Of a DNA stretch of 25,798 nucleotides, positions 1 to 6,264 are shown piece by piece. Every line of letters begins with the position of its first letter. The stretch's first letter is position 1. This DNA comes from Methanomicrobiaceae archaeon (GTDB lineage: Archaea > Halobacteriota > Methanomicrobia > Methanomicrobiales > Methanomicrobiaceae). A program made the translations under genes and the position numbers. Location of the stretch: positions 1-25,798 of the forward strand of contig DAOVRB010000001.1 in the NCBI GenBank assembly GCA_030628325.1. The letters run 5' to 3'. The notes beneath the pieces were generated by a model that saw only the letters and a list, made by a program, of their open reading frames with translations, was not told where the DNA came from and did no database searches.

Positions 1-141
1 GAAAAGGAAGAATCAACAAACAGCTATTTTCTGACAATAAAAGGAAGCCAGAACCTGCTTAGATTTCTCAGTGATTTACCTGAAAATCAAGTGACAACCA
101 AATCCTCGACCAGGTACACCACTGACAACCCAACTGACAAC
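1..141. repeat. Terminal direct repeat, left copy (circular overlap)
   Basis: These 141 bases are identical to 25658-25798. An exact overlap of this size at both contig ends, inside an open reading frame that continues across the join, is what an assembler leaves when it walks round a circular molecule. The alternative, a linear genome with true terminal direct repeats, would cut a gene in two and is less likely. Confidence 0.9.
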
Positions 142-939
142 CCAACTGACAACTCAAACGGCACAATCCCGACAAAAAAGGCACGCTCCGAAAAACTCTC
201 ACTGGTCTGCAAAATCAAGAACAAACCCAAAGATTGGGACCGCAAACGGCAGACTATCCTCACACACAACCACATTGAGTTCAGCACTGCGAACCTGAAA
301 AATCATAGCATCTATTCTCATACACTGATGGGGCTTACCATCAAGAACACCCGAACATCTATCATAATCAATTTTCCAGAGGCAGAGACATACTGTGCAC
401 AGCAGGCGTTCATCAATGTCATGGATGCTCTTAACAAGATACAATCAAAGATAGAGAGATTTTATGGCATTACTCTCTCAGGAGAGTTTCAGGTAGTGAG
501 CCAGGAACATGCAGACCTAAAGAGACACTTTGCAGAGATTTCAGACTGTTATGATGTGGGCAACTATTATGTTTTCTTTGATCCCATCGACAAGAAGCCA
601 CGCTGGAAGATTGATAAGAGCAAGGGATTCAAGGAATGGGAAACCATGCACAGGGAATTGGGCGCAGAGGATTATGATAACATAAACCTACGCATGGCAG
701 ACATGGCAGATCATCATGAGGACATGCCCATGCCTTTTGACCAATGGGCAAAGGTAGAGCAGCAGGGCTTTGAGATTAAAGATGTTCTCAATGTAGTCAT
801 GGACATGGGCAAACAGAACCTCAAGACAGCCACAGGACTCAATACTGTTGTCCAGATTATCAAGAACAGTCTACCAGGTGACAACAAAGAACAGACAACA
901 CCTGATAACTTCAAGGGGGAGCCGAACTATGTTGGATAA
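1..939 (+). CDS. Winged-helix DNA-binding protein, 3' part (continues from 25367)
   Basis: Continuation of the gene that starts at 25367. The frame is open from base 1; the GTG at 91 is probably not the true start, since the frame is open through the join. This part begins at the wing of the winged helix, then has a hydrophilic linker with DNPTDNP repeats (TGACAAC sites at 92, 123, 135 and 147). A globular C-terminal half follows, with an alternating beta/alpha look and a segment around FFDPIDKKPRWKIDKSKG then EWETMHRELGAEDYD. Similar C-terminal layouts occur in archaeal plasmid and viral winged-helix proteins as I recall them, but I cannot name the family. The end overlaps the next gene by 11 bases (929-939). 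Confidence 0.75.
   Translation, partial: EKEESTNSYFLTIKGSQNLLRFLSDLPENQVTTKSSTRYTTDNPTDNPTDNSNGTIPTKKARSEKLSLVCKIKNKPKDWDRKRQTILTHNHIEFSTANLKNHSIYSHTLMGLTIKNTRTSIIINFPEAETYCAQQAFINVMDALNKIQSKIERFYGITLSGEFQVVSQEHADLKRHFAEISDCYDVGNYYVFFDPIDKKPRWKIDKSKGFKEWETMHRELGAEDYDNINLRMADMADHHEDMPMPFDQWAKVEQQGFEIKDVLNVVMDMGKQNLKTATGLNTVVQIIKNSLPGDNKEQTTPDNFKGEPNYVG
123..153 (+). repeat. Three TGACAAC direct repeats at 12-bp spacing
   Basis: TGACAAC at 123-129, 135-141 and 147-153, with a further copy at 92-98. This is the same heptamer as the palindromic array at 25393-25507, on the same strand but tandem rather than inverted, and it encodes the DNPT repeats of the winged-helix protein. It probably belongs to the same binding region, which in the circle lies about 270 bp from the palindromic array. 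Confidence 0.5.
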
Positions 940-1156
940 CTGGTGGCTCTCTCCCACAAGAGATCCTCAACAATGTCCTAAGTGCAAGGCACATACTTTT
1001 GACTTCCAGCCAGGCAATGCCTTCTGGAGAGAATGTCCCTGCGGTTTTCTCATGCCTTCTGAGCATTCCCTCCATAAGGATAGTTACACACACACAGGAA
1101 GCAACAAGCTTGTCCAGCTTCCTCTGACAAGATTCATGGAGGTTGTTCACAATTAA
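929..1156 (+). CDS. Small zinc-ribbon protein
   Basis: 75 aa from the ATG at 929, chosen because a purine-rich site (AAGGGGGAG) lies about 9 bases upstream. It overlaps the end of the winged-helix gene by 11 bases. Two knuckles (CPKC near residues 15-18, CPCG about 17 residues later) make a zinc ribbon. The rest is hydrophilic. Function unknown; a nucleic-acid-binding accessory protein of the replication operon is a reasonable guess only. Confidence 0.6.
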   Translation: MLDNWWLSPTRDPQQCPKCKAHTFDFQPGNAFWRECPCGFLMPSEHSLHKDSYTHTGSNKLVQLPLTRFMEVVHN

Positions 1157-1196
1157 ACAAGCAACACTCCTTCAACATTTCTGTCCAGGTGATTGT

Positions 1197-1442
1197 ATGG
1201 GCTGTGAGCTTTCACCCCAAGAACCCATAGCATTCACCATAGGTCAGAGGGTGGCTCTCAACGCATCAGCCTGCGCAGGTCATGGCATACAGGGAACCTG
1301 TGCTATCAATGGCAATTTCTATGATGTCATATGGGATTATGGTAATAAAAAATCAGTGACAGGCAACCAATCCAACTCTCTGATCTCCCCAGCTCTTCTT
1401 TCAGAATCAATTCTCACAGAAGCGAAAAGGAGGTTCCCCTGA
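1197..1442 (+). CDS. Small SH3-like barrel protein, unknown function
   Basis: 81 aa from the ATG at 1197, preceded by AGGTGA. A longer version from a TTG at 1143 would add 18 residues and overlap the previous gene. The pattern IGQRVALN, then GIQGTCAINGNFYDVIWDYG, is typical of small KOW/SH3-like beta barrels (a run of strands with a conserved Gly and a WDYG turn). Partner unknown. The stop overlaps the next start in TGATG fashion. Confidence 0.55.
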   Translation: MGCELSPQEPIAFTIGQRVALNASACAGHGIQGTCAINGNFYDVIWDYGNKKSVTGNQSNSLISPALLSESILTEAKRRFP

Positions 1443-1840
1443 TGAACAACTGCCAGGACTGTGGAAAACCAATCATAGGACGCAACAAGCGAGCCATACG
1501 CTGCAAGCAGTGCAACAGGCAATGGTATCTCGACTATTGGCGCAACTACAGCTATCAACATGGCATACTGCTGCGCATCATCTCATACTCATTGATATTT
1601 GGTAAAACAAGGAGGAAACCACATGAAAAAACAAATGGAACCACAGACACCATTATCCAGCCTTCTGTTGGATATGGAAGTATTGGAAGTCCAGACGAAC
1701 TACGACTTCCAGGAAAGCTGGAGAACACTGAAAGTGAGAGTGATGACAGAGTTGGGGATGCTACGACCACCATCTGCAAAAGAAGAGAGACCACCGCAGG
1801 ACACAGCAGACAAGGAGGCAGAACATGTTTGAGAAAATAG
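1442..1840 (+). CDS. Small zinc-ribbon protein with overprinted 3' half
   Basis: ATG at 1442, directly after the preceding stop. Residues 4-25 form a zinc ribbon (CQDCGKPI, then CKQCNRQ), followed by an aromatic stretch WYLDYWRNY and a short hydrophobic segment. The frame stays open to 1840, but from 1623 onward it completely contains another gene with a strong ribosome site in a different frame. The C-terminal 70 residues are low-complexity Ser/Thr/Arg. The N-terminal part is credible. The tail may be real overprinting, or a sequence error may hide an earlier stop. Confidence 0.45.
   Translation: MNNCQDCGKPIIGRNKRAIRCKQCNRQWYLDYWRNYSYQHGILLRIISYSLIFGKTRRKPHEKTNGTTDTIIQPSVGYGSIGSPDELRLPGKLENTESESDDRVGDATTTICKRRETTAGHSRQGGRTCLRK
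1623..1832 (+). CDS. Small hypothetical protein
   Basis: 69 aa from the ATG at 1623, with an excellent AAGGAGG at 1609-1615. It is acidic and amphipathic (LSSLLLDMEVLEVQ), ending in a Pro/Glu-rich tail. Not recognised. It overlaps the zinc-ribbon frame over its full length and the next gene by 8 bases. The strong ribosome site and normal composition favour this frame. Confidence 0.55.
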   Translation: MKKQMEPQTPLSSLLLDMEVLEVQTNYDFQESWRTLKVRVMTELGMLRPPSAKEERPPQDTADKEAEHV

Positions 1841-2046
1841 GCATGAAAAAGATCATGGAGAATGCAGACAAGCTGAACAACTACATGAAGAGCGTGGATG
1901 AGAGGCAGAGAGACATCATGAAATCTTTCAACCATCACACTGTCGTCACGAATGTCAAGCTGAACTGCATACTGGAACACCTGGGCATCCAGGAAACCGC
2001 AGCAACAAAAGTGACAGCAGCACTGAAAGAGGTTGGTCTGGAATGA
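1825..2046 (+). CDS. Small helical hypothetical protein
   Basis: 73 aa, ATG 1825, AAGGAGG at 1812-1818. It is almost entirely helical with heptad-like spacing and a C-terminal ILEHLGIQE then AALKEVGLE, suggesting a small helical bundle or coiled coil. No family recognised. Ends in an ATGA overlap with the next gene, so the two are probably translationally coupled. Confidence 0.6.
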   Translation: MFEKIGMKKIMENADKLNNYMKSVDERQRDIMKSFNHHTVVTNVKLNCILEHLGIQETAATKVTAALKEVGLE

Positions 2047-2330
2047 CTGAGTCTGAGATTACAGAGACGACACTGTCCAAGAGACAGGTAAGGACTATCT
2101 GTGCAATAGCCCTCATCGTTCTTGGATTATATGGTTCATTCCATATAGGCTCAGCACACACCTGCAACAGGTCAGGAGGTTATCTGTTACACAATCTGGT
2201 ATGCGTCAATTACAGCACTCTCAGATACTGCCAGATCAACAGGTCTGTCTATGAAGTGGGCAATAACATAGGCTTCATGGACCCAAGGCTACAAGAGATC
2301 CTCAAGGAGGCAACCAATGGAACGCAGTAA
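2043..2330 (+). CDS. Single-pass membrane protein with Cys/sequon ectodomain
   Basis: 95 aa, ATG 2043 overlapping the preceding stop. Residues about 17-38 (TICAIALIVLGLYGSFHIGS) form a signal anchor. The following roughly 55 residues carry three cysteines and sequons NRS, NYS and NRS, so this part is likely outside the membrane and a candidate substrate of the element's own oligosaccharyltransferase. Function unknown. Confidence 0.6.
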   Translation: MTESEITETTLSKRQVRTICAIALIVLGLYGSFHIGSAHTCNRSGGYLLHNLVCVNYSTLRYCQINRSVYEVGNNIGFMDPRLQEILKEATNGTQ

Positions 2331-2556
2331 CGCTGACTTCCTGCGCAAGGTAGAAGCCAGCAGGGAACGCCTGTTGAGACGCAGGGAGATGTCCAAGTAT
2401 GTCAAGAGATCATACAGCGGCATCCCTCCATCAGTCAAGCGCAGGATTGAGGAGAACAACAAGCACAAACAGATCAGAGGAGTTTGCTGGAATGCAGCAG
2501 ACAAGAAGAGACACAAGGCAATCGAGGACACGATGCCTCTATCAAGGTGGTTATGA
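2317..2556 (+). CDS. Small basic helical protein
   Basis: 79 aa, ATG 2317, AAGGAGG at 2304-2310, overlapping the previous gene by 14 bases. Very basic (clusters RERLLRRRE, KRRIEENNKHKQ), helical, possibly nucleic-acid binding. Not recognised. Confidence 0.55.
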   Translation: MERSNADFLRKVEASRERLLRRREMSKYVKRSYSGIPPSVKRRIEENNKHKQIRGVCWNAADKKRHKAIEDTMPLSRWL

Positions 2557-3029
2557 TGAAAGCACTGAGCATAAAGGAACCCTGGGCAAGCATGATCTAC
2601 AATGGCCAGAAAACAATAGAGACCAGGACATGGAATACAAAATACAGGGGATGGGTATTATTATGTGCCAGCAAGAAACCTAAGAGCAATCTATCAGGCA
2701 ACGCCTTTGCCATAGCTGAGATATACCATAGCAGACCGATGATTGCTTTAGACGAACCACAGGCATGTTGCAGCATCTACCCTAAAGCACATAGCTGGCT
2801 GCTCAAGAACATCACACCTATCAAGCCTTACCCTGTGAAAGGCAGGCTGTCCCTGTTCAATGTGTCTGTGACTTCTCCTGATGTTGTGCGCTTCTTCTGG
2901 AACAAAGGCTGGAAAGCTGGATACATATGCAAACTTCTGGATCTAATAGATTACAGGCTCATGAAGATACTCAGGGATGACCTACACATATTTGACAGAG
3001 AGATACAGGACGGCAAGGTGATCCTATGA
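2553..3029 (+). CDS. ASCH-domain protein
   Basis: About 158 aa from the ATG pair at 2553/2556; 2556 has AAGGTGG five bases upstream. The start KALSIKEPWASMIYNGQKT, then IETRTWNTKYRG and LLCASKK, is the classic ASCH-domain signature: a Lys-x-Pro-Trp motif, then the E-x-R-T-W strand, then a CASK strand. ASCH domains are PUA-like beta barrels that bind RNA or nucleotides; some relatives hydrolyse N4-acetylcytidine and others cut RNA. The C-terminal half (about 80 aa) ends in a helical extension I do not recognise. Role in this element unknown. Ends in an ATGA overlap with the next gene. Confidence 0.8.
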   Translation: MMKALSIKEPWASMIYNGQKTIETRTWNTKYRGWVLLCASKKPKSNLSGNAFAIAEIYHSRPMIALDEPQACCSIYPKAHSWLLKNITPIKPYPVKGRLSLFNVSVTSPDVVRFFWNKGWKAGYICKLLDLIDYRLMKILRDDLHIFDREIQDGKVIL

Positions 3030-3601
3030 GAAAGCCAAGACTGACCAGGGCTTTCGCCAATTCACTGCAAAAGAAGAGAGAAGAACACGACAAGTGCGAC
3101 AGATGCCCACACCCAGAAGAATGTATGTTATTTCGACAAGGAGGAAAACAAATGAAAAAAACAGGTAAATCAAGAGAATTAGAGATAAGGGATCATAGAC
3201 TATTTATGAAAGAAGGTAGAGAAGCAAAGGAAAGATCAGACAGAGAATATAGAGCAGCAAATGAAAGATCAGACAGACATGTTTCTCATATGATAACAAA
3301 GGTTCTGGGTATGATCCTACTAATGGTTGTCATAGTATGCATAGGTGTCTCATTGAATTCTCGCACAGAGGCAACAGCCATATTTGAATGCAGCAGCGGT
3401 GACATAGACACAAACATCTCTGCACACTTCAACACACAGGAATACCCATGCAACATCTCAACAGGTCAGCCAGGCATATGTTTCAAGCAGGATAATCTCA
3501 TGGAAGGCTTTGAGTTCAAGGGCATAGACGGTCTGACATGCAAGGGCAAGGCAGAGGTCAAAGCACCCTCATGGATGATGATGTTCGGAGGGTTCAACTG
3601 A
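3026..3601 (+). CDS. Zinc-knuckle/single-pass membrane protein, possible internal start
   Basis: 191 aa from the ATG at 3026 (AAGGTGA upstream, ATGA overlap with the ASCH gene). The first 35 residues have a C-x2-C...C cluster (CDRCPHPEEC). A second in-frame ATG at 3152 has a better AAGGAGG (3138-3144) and would give a 149-aa product without that cluster, so there may be two products, or the first part may be a separate unit. Then come a charged helix, a transmembrane helix (about residues 90-110) and a Cys-containing ectodomain with sequons NIS and NIS. Function unknown. Confidence 0.6.
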   Translation: MRKPRLTRAFANSLQKKREEHDKCDRCPHPEECMLFRQGGKQMKKTGKSRELEIRDHRLFMKEGREAKERSDREYRAANERSDRHVSHMITKVLGMILLMVVIVCIGVSLNSRTEATAIFECSSGDIDTNISAHFNTQEYPCNISTGQPGICFKQDNLMEGFEFKGIDGLTCKGKAEVKAPSWMMMFGGFN

Positions 3602-3738
3602 TGACAGGGCAAGGTAAGAGACAGGCAAGCCAATACAACACCCCTTGCATATGTGGACACAGAGAGGGAGATCACACCATAAGCGGAGCATGCACATTAT
3701 GCAACTGCCTGATGTTCCAGGCAAAGAAAGAGGGATGA
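3601..3738 (+). CDS. Small Cys/His zinc protein
   Basis: 45 aa from the ATG at 3601, overlapping the preceding stop by one base. CICGH, then H, then CTLCNC make a treble-clef-like zinc site (CxCGHxxxxH...CxxCxC). Small proteins of this kind are common in archaeal and phage genomes. No function assigned. Confidence 0.55.
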   Translation: MTGQGKRQASQYNTPCICGHREGDHTISGACTLCNCLMFQAKKEG

Positions 3739-4133
3739 AGGTGTGCAGCACATGCAAAGTCTTGACAGCCTGCCTCTTATGTGTCTGCCTGTTATCTGCC
3801 TGGCTGGTCTATGGTGTACTCCAGGAAGCCAGGACAGAGCAGGTAATTATACATCAATATGTATCAACGACAGAAGAAAATGATTATCCTGCAACGACAG
3901 AAGAAAATGATTATTCTGCAACGACAGAAGAAAATGATTATCCTGCAACGACAGAAGAAAATGATTATTCTGCAACGACAGAAGAAAATGATTATCCTGC
4001 AACGACAGAAGAAAATGATTATCCTGCAACGACAGAAGAAAATGATTATCCTGCAACGACAGAAGAAAATGATTATTCTGCAACGACAGGAGAAAATGAT
4101 TATTCTGTAAAGACAAGAGAGAAGGAATGGTGA
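3735..4133 (+). CDS. Membrane-anchored tandem-repeat protein
   Basis: 132 aa from the ATG at 3735, overlapping the previous stop (ATGA). Residues 1-30 are a Cys-rich signal anchor (KVLTACLLCVCLLSAWLVYG). The rest is nine copies of a 9-residue unit, TTEENDY(P/S)A, ending in a charged tail. The repeats are Thr- and acid-rich, likely disordered, and predicted to lie outside the membrane. Thr could carry O-glycans; there are no N-sequons. Function unknown; a stalk or spacer is possible. Confidence 0.65.
   Translation: MKVCSTCKVLTACLLCVCLLSAWLVYGVLQEARTEQVIIHQYVSTTEENDYPATTEENDYSATTEENDYPATTEENDYSATTEENDYPATTEENDYPATTEENDYPATTEENDYSATTGENDYSVKTREKEW
3867..4109 (+). repeat. 27-bp tandem repeat, nine copies, in frame
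   Basis: Nine 27-bp units; units 1-8 differ only by C/T at the first base of the Pro/Ser codon, and the last is diverged. The unit length is a multiple of three, so copy-number change keeps the frame. Near-perfect identity suggests recent expansion or ongoing slippage. Confidence 0.9.
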
Positions 4134-4360
4134 GAACAATGACTAATTTATTTGAACAGTTAGCAGAATTAGAACATGAACAATGGATGGCATGGTCTAA
4201 AGATATTGCGTCAAAAGAGAATATATCTCAAGTAAGGTTGGAGAGATGGAGATCCTTATGGAAACCATATTCCAAATTGACAGAAGAGCAGAAAGACCAG
4301 GATAGATTATGGGTTGAAAAAGTGATGAGATGTTTCAAACAACATCTGAAACCAGATTGA
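4127..4360 (+). CDS. Small conserved phage-type protein
   Basis: 77 aa from the ATG at 4127, or 73 aa from the ATG at 4139, which has GGTGAG just upstream. The pattern LAELEHEQWMAWSKDIASKE, then RLERWRSLWKPYSKLTEEQK and DRLWVEKV, matches, as I recall, a small helical protein common in phages and prophages. No biochemical role known to me. More AT-rich than its neighbours, so possibly a separate acquisition. Confidence 0.6.
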   Translation: MVRTMTNLFEQLAELEHEQWMAWSKDIASKENISQVRLERWRSLWKPYSKLTEEQKDQDRLWVEKVMRCFKQHLKPD

Positions 4361-4370
4361 GGTTCTAACT

Positions 4371-5438
4371 ATGTCATACAAAAAACTGACCGGATTCACC
4401 CTATACCAGCGAGCCATGCAGGAAGCAGACTTAGACGTACTCAGCATAACCAGCAGTCCCAAGGGCTTCGGCAAGTCCAGCTTTATCCTGCAGAACGCAA
4501 GGAAGTACCTTGACCTGTTCGGCTTGACCTGTCCACAGTGCAAGCATGAATGGGTGTACACTGGCAGGGCAGTCACTTCAAACCCAGGGGGAGGCTTCAC
4601 CCTGACCAACGAGAACCCATCAGAGCCGTGTCCTAAGTGTGGACACAACAACTCTGAGAGGACTAAGCGCTTCAACTTCATGCGTTACCTTGCCTATGAT
4701 AACAATGAGGTAAGGAGATTGATCCATGAACTGCCTGAGTACAGTCCTATCCTTGCAGATGAAGGTGTGCGTTTCATGATGGGCGAGGACTGGAACAGTT
4801 GGGAGTCCAAGCTGATGAAGAAACTGATAGCGCAATGCAGGACAAAGCACCTATTGATCTTCACGAACATACCTAAGTTCAGATGGCTGGACAGGAAATA
4901 CAGGGATGACATGGCGACATTCTGGGTGAGGATAATCAAGCGAGGCATGGCAGTGATGCTCCAGCCTGACCTCGGAGAGACAGACGACCCCTGGCACATG
5001 AAGAACTTTGAGAAGTATCTGGGATCATACAATTATTTCACATCAGAATCAGTCCTGATGGAGAGAGTATCCCATCTCCTGAAAAAGCATCAATGCGTAT
5101 TCGACTACTTCCGCATCCCTCCTGTCCCTGATGATATATATAAGACTTACCTTGTGGCGAGGGATGCAAAGGCATTCGAGGCAAAGCGAGCAGACCAGAA
5201 GATCAATGAGAAGGACGTGGCAAAGATAGCCTGCTACAACCTGACAGAGAAGTGGGATGAGATCAAGGCTGCTGTGCATATGGGTAAGTTCAAGAAGCCC
5301 ACGCTGAAGATCCTTGCGAGGTTCGTGTTCAATAACCCTGTCACAAACAAGGACACAGTGGCATACACAACGATAAGGAACTGGATAAAGGGTGTGGATG
5401 ACATGGTCAAGCTGCACCTTGGAGGCAACAACAAATGA
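4371..5438 (+). CDS. P-loop ATPase with inserted zinc ribbon
   Basis: 355 aa, ATG 4371. Walker A is SPKGFGKSS (residues 29-37, with Ser instead of the usual first Gly). Walker B is ILADE (D130, E131), followed by a sensor-like strand LLIFTNIPKF. Between Walker A and B sits a zinc ribbon: CPQC (C54, C57) and CPKC (C87, C90). The C-terminal ~100 residues look like a helical DNA-binding domain. The overall shape fits HerA/FtsK/Zot-like ATPases used for DNA packaging or replication in archaeal viruses and filamentous phages. It lies in the early operon, so helicase/loader and packaging roles are both open. Ends in an ATGA overlap. Confidence 0.7.
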   Translation: MSYKKLTGFTLYQRAMQEADLDVLSITSSPKGFGKSSFILQNARKYLDLFGLTCPQCKHEWVYTGRAVTSNPGGGFTLTNENPSEPCPKCGHNNSERTKRFNFMRYLAYDNNEVRRLIHELPEYSPILADEGVRFMMGEDWNSWESKLMKKLIAQCRTKHLLIFTNIPKFRWLDRKYRDDMATFWVRIIKRGMAVMLQPDLGETDDPWHMKNFEKYLGSYNYFTSESVLMERVSHLLKKHQCVFDYFRIPPVPDDIYKTYLVARDAKAFEAKRADQKINEKDVAKIACYNLTEKWDEIKAAVHMGKFKKPTLKILARFVFNNPVTNKDTVAYTTIRNWIKGVDDMVKLHLGGNNK

Positions 5439-5587
5439 CACATGCAGACACAGCAGAGGTATGGCGTAACGACAAGCAGTATCATTTTGAATGGAATGAA
5501 GAGAGCATAGCGATAACAGAATGCTGCAAGAACAAAGAGCATGAGGACTGCACTCTTGAGACCTATGATTTTGCGAGGATTGAATGA
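5435..5587 (+). CDS. Small Cys-containing protein
   Basis: 50 aa, ATG 5435 overlapping the ATPase stop (ATGA) and itself overlapping the methyltransferase start in the same way. Acidic, with CC and a further Cys about ten residues on (ECCKNKEHEDC), perhaps a metal site. Translational coupling on both sides supports it as real. Not recognised. Confidence 0.5.
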   Translation: MTHADTAEVWRNDKQYHFEWNEESIAITECCKNKEHEDCTLETYDFARIE

Positions 5588-6264
5588 ACTTCGTAGAACT
5601 ATTCTCAGGAAGCGGAACCATGACAAGAGAGTTCCAAAGAGCCGGTCACAATACTTTCTCTGTAGACATAAGAAAGCGGAAGGGCAAATGCGAACCCCAC
5701 TTGAGAAAGGACATACTGGACATGGTCCGGTCAGACATTCCCTTCAACCATATAGATGTCCTCTGGCTCTCCCTTCCCTGTGATATATGGAGTTATGCTG
5801 CTGGCTCTGTCCATTGGAATAAAGAAGGACTCCCAAGGACAGAGAAGTGCATGGCACATATTCATATCCTGGAGAAGTCCCTTGCAGTTATCCAGGAATG
5901 TAGTCCGGGGTTGTTCTTCATAGAGAACCCCAGAGGGAGATTGAGGCATTACCCCAGGTTGCTTGACTTCCTGGCAAAGCATGAGGCACTCATTAAAGTA
6001 TTGACCCTGTCCTCTTACGGCTTCCACACGACAAAGCCAACGAACCTATTCACCAATGCAAAAGATTACACACCCAAAGAGCTTGACAGATTCGGGAGGG
6101 GCGCAAAAGTGAAGCGTAATTTCTCGAACATGACTAAATGCCAGAGACAGAAACTGCTGAGCTCATTGGCGATAGAGATAAGAGAATATTGTGAGGAGCA
6201 TATCAGACCCAAAGGCATACCCATTGCAGATCATTGTCAGAAAGATTTAGGAGCATACATATGA
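5584..6264 (+). CDS. Cytosine-C5 DNA methyltransferase-like protein
   Basis: 226 aa, ATG 5584. Motif I is ELFSGSGTMT (residues 5-14, SAM binding). Motif IV is LPCDIWS with the catalytic Cys at C66, where PCQxFS is usual. The ENV-type motif VI is IENPRGRLR (E114). At 226 aa it is much shorter than typical C5 methyltransferases (300-400 aa), with little target-recognition region. Similar compact proteins are common in phages. No restriction enzyme is nearby, so it is an orphan; protection from host restriction is the likely role. Ends with an ATGA overlap onto the oligosaccharyltransferase gene. Confidence 0.75.
   Translation: MNFVELFSGSGTMTREFQRAGHNTFSVDIRKRKGKCEPHLRKDILDMVRSDIPFNHIDVLWLSLPCDIWSYAAGSVHWNKEGLPRTEKCMAHIHILEKSLAVIQECSPGLFFIENPRGRLRHYPRLLDFLAKHEALIKVLTLSSYGFHTTKPTNLFTNAKDYTPKELDRFGRGAKVKRNFSNMTKCQRQKLLSSLAIEIREYCEEHIRPKGIPIADHCQKDLGAYI

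Noticed and set aside
3847..4139. Long open frames on other frames and the opposite strand across the 27-bp repeats
   Set aside because: Repeats with unit length divisible by three keep several frames open automatically. Only the frame starting at 3735 has a ribosome site and a signal anchor.
5049..5621. 190-aa minus-strand frame
   Set aside because: Cys/His/Leu-rich shadow of the ATPase and methyltransferase genes, with no promoter or ribosome site.
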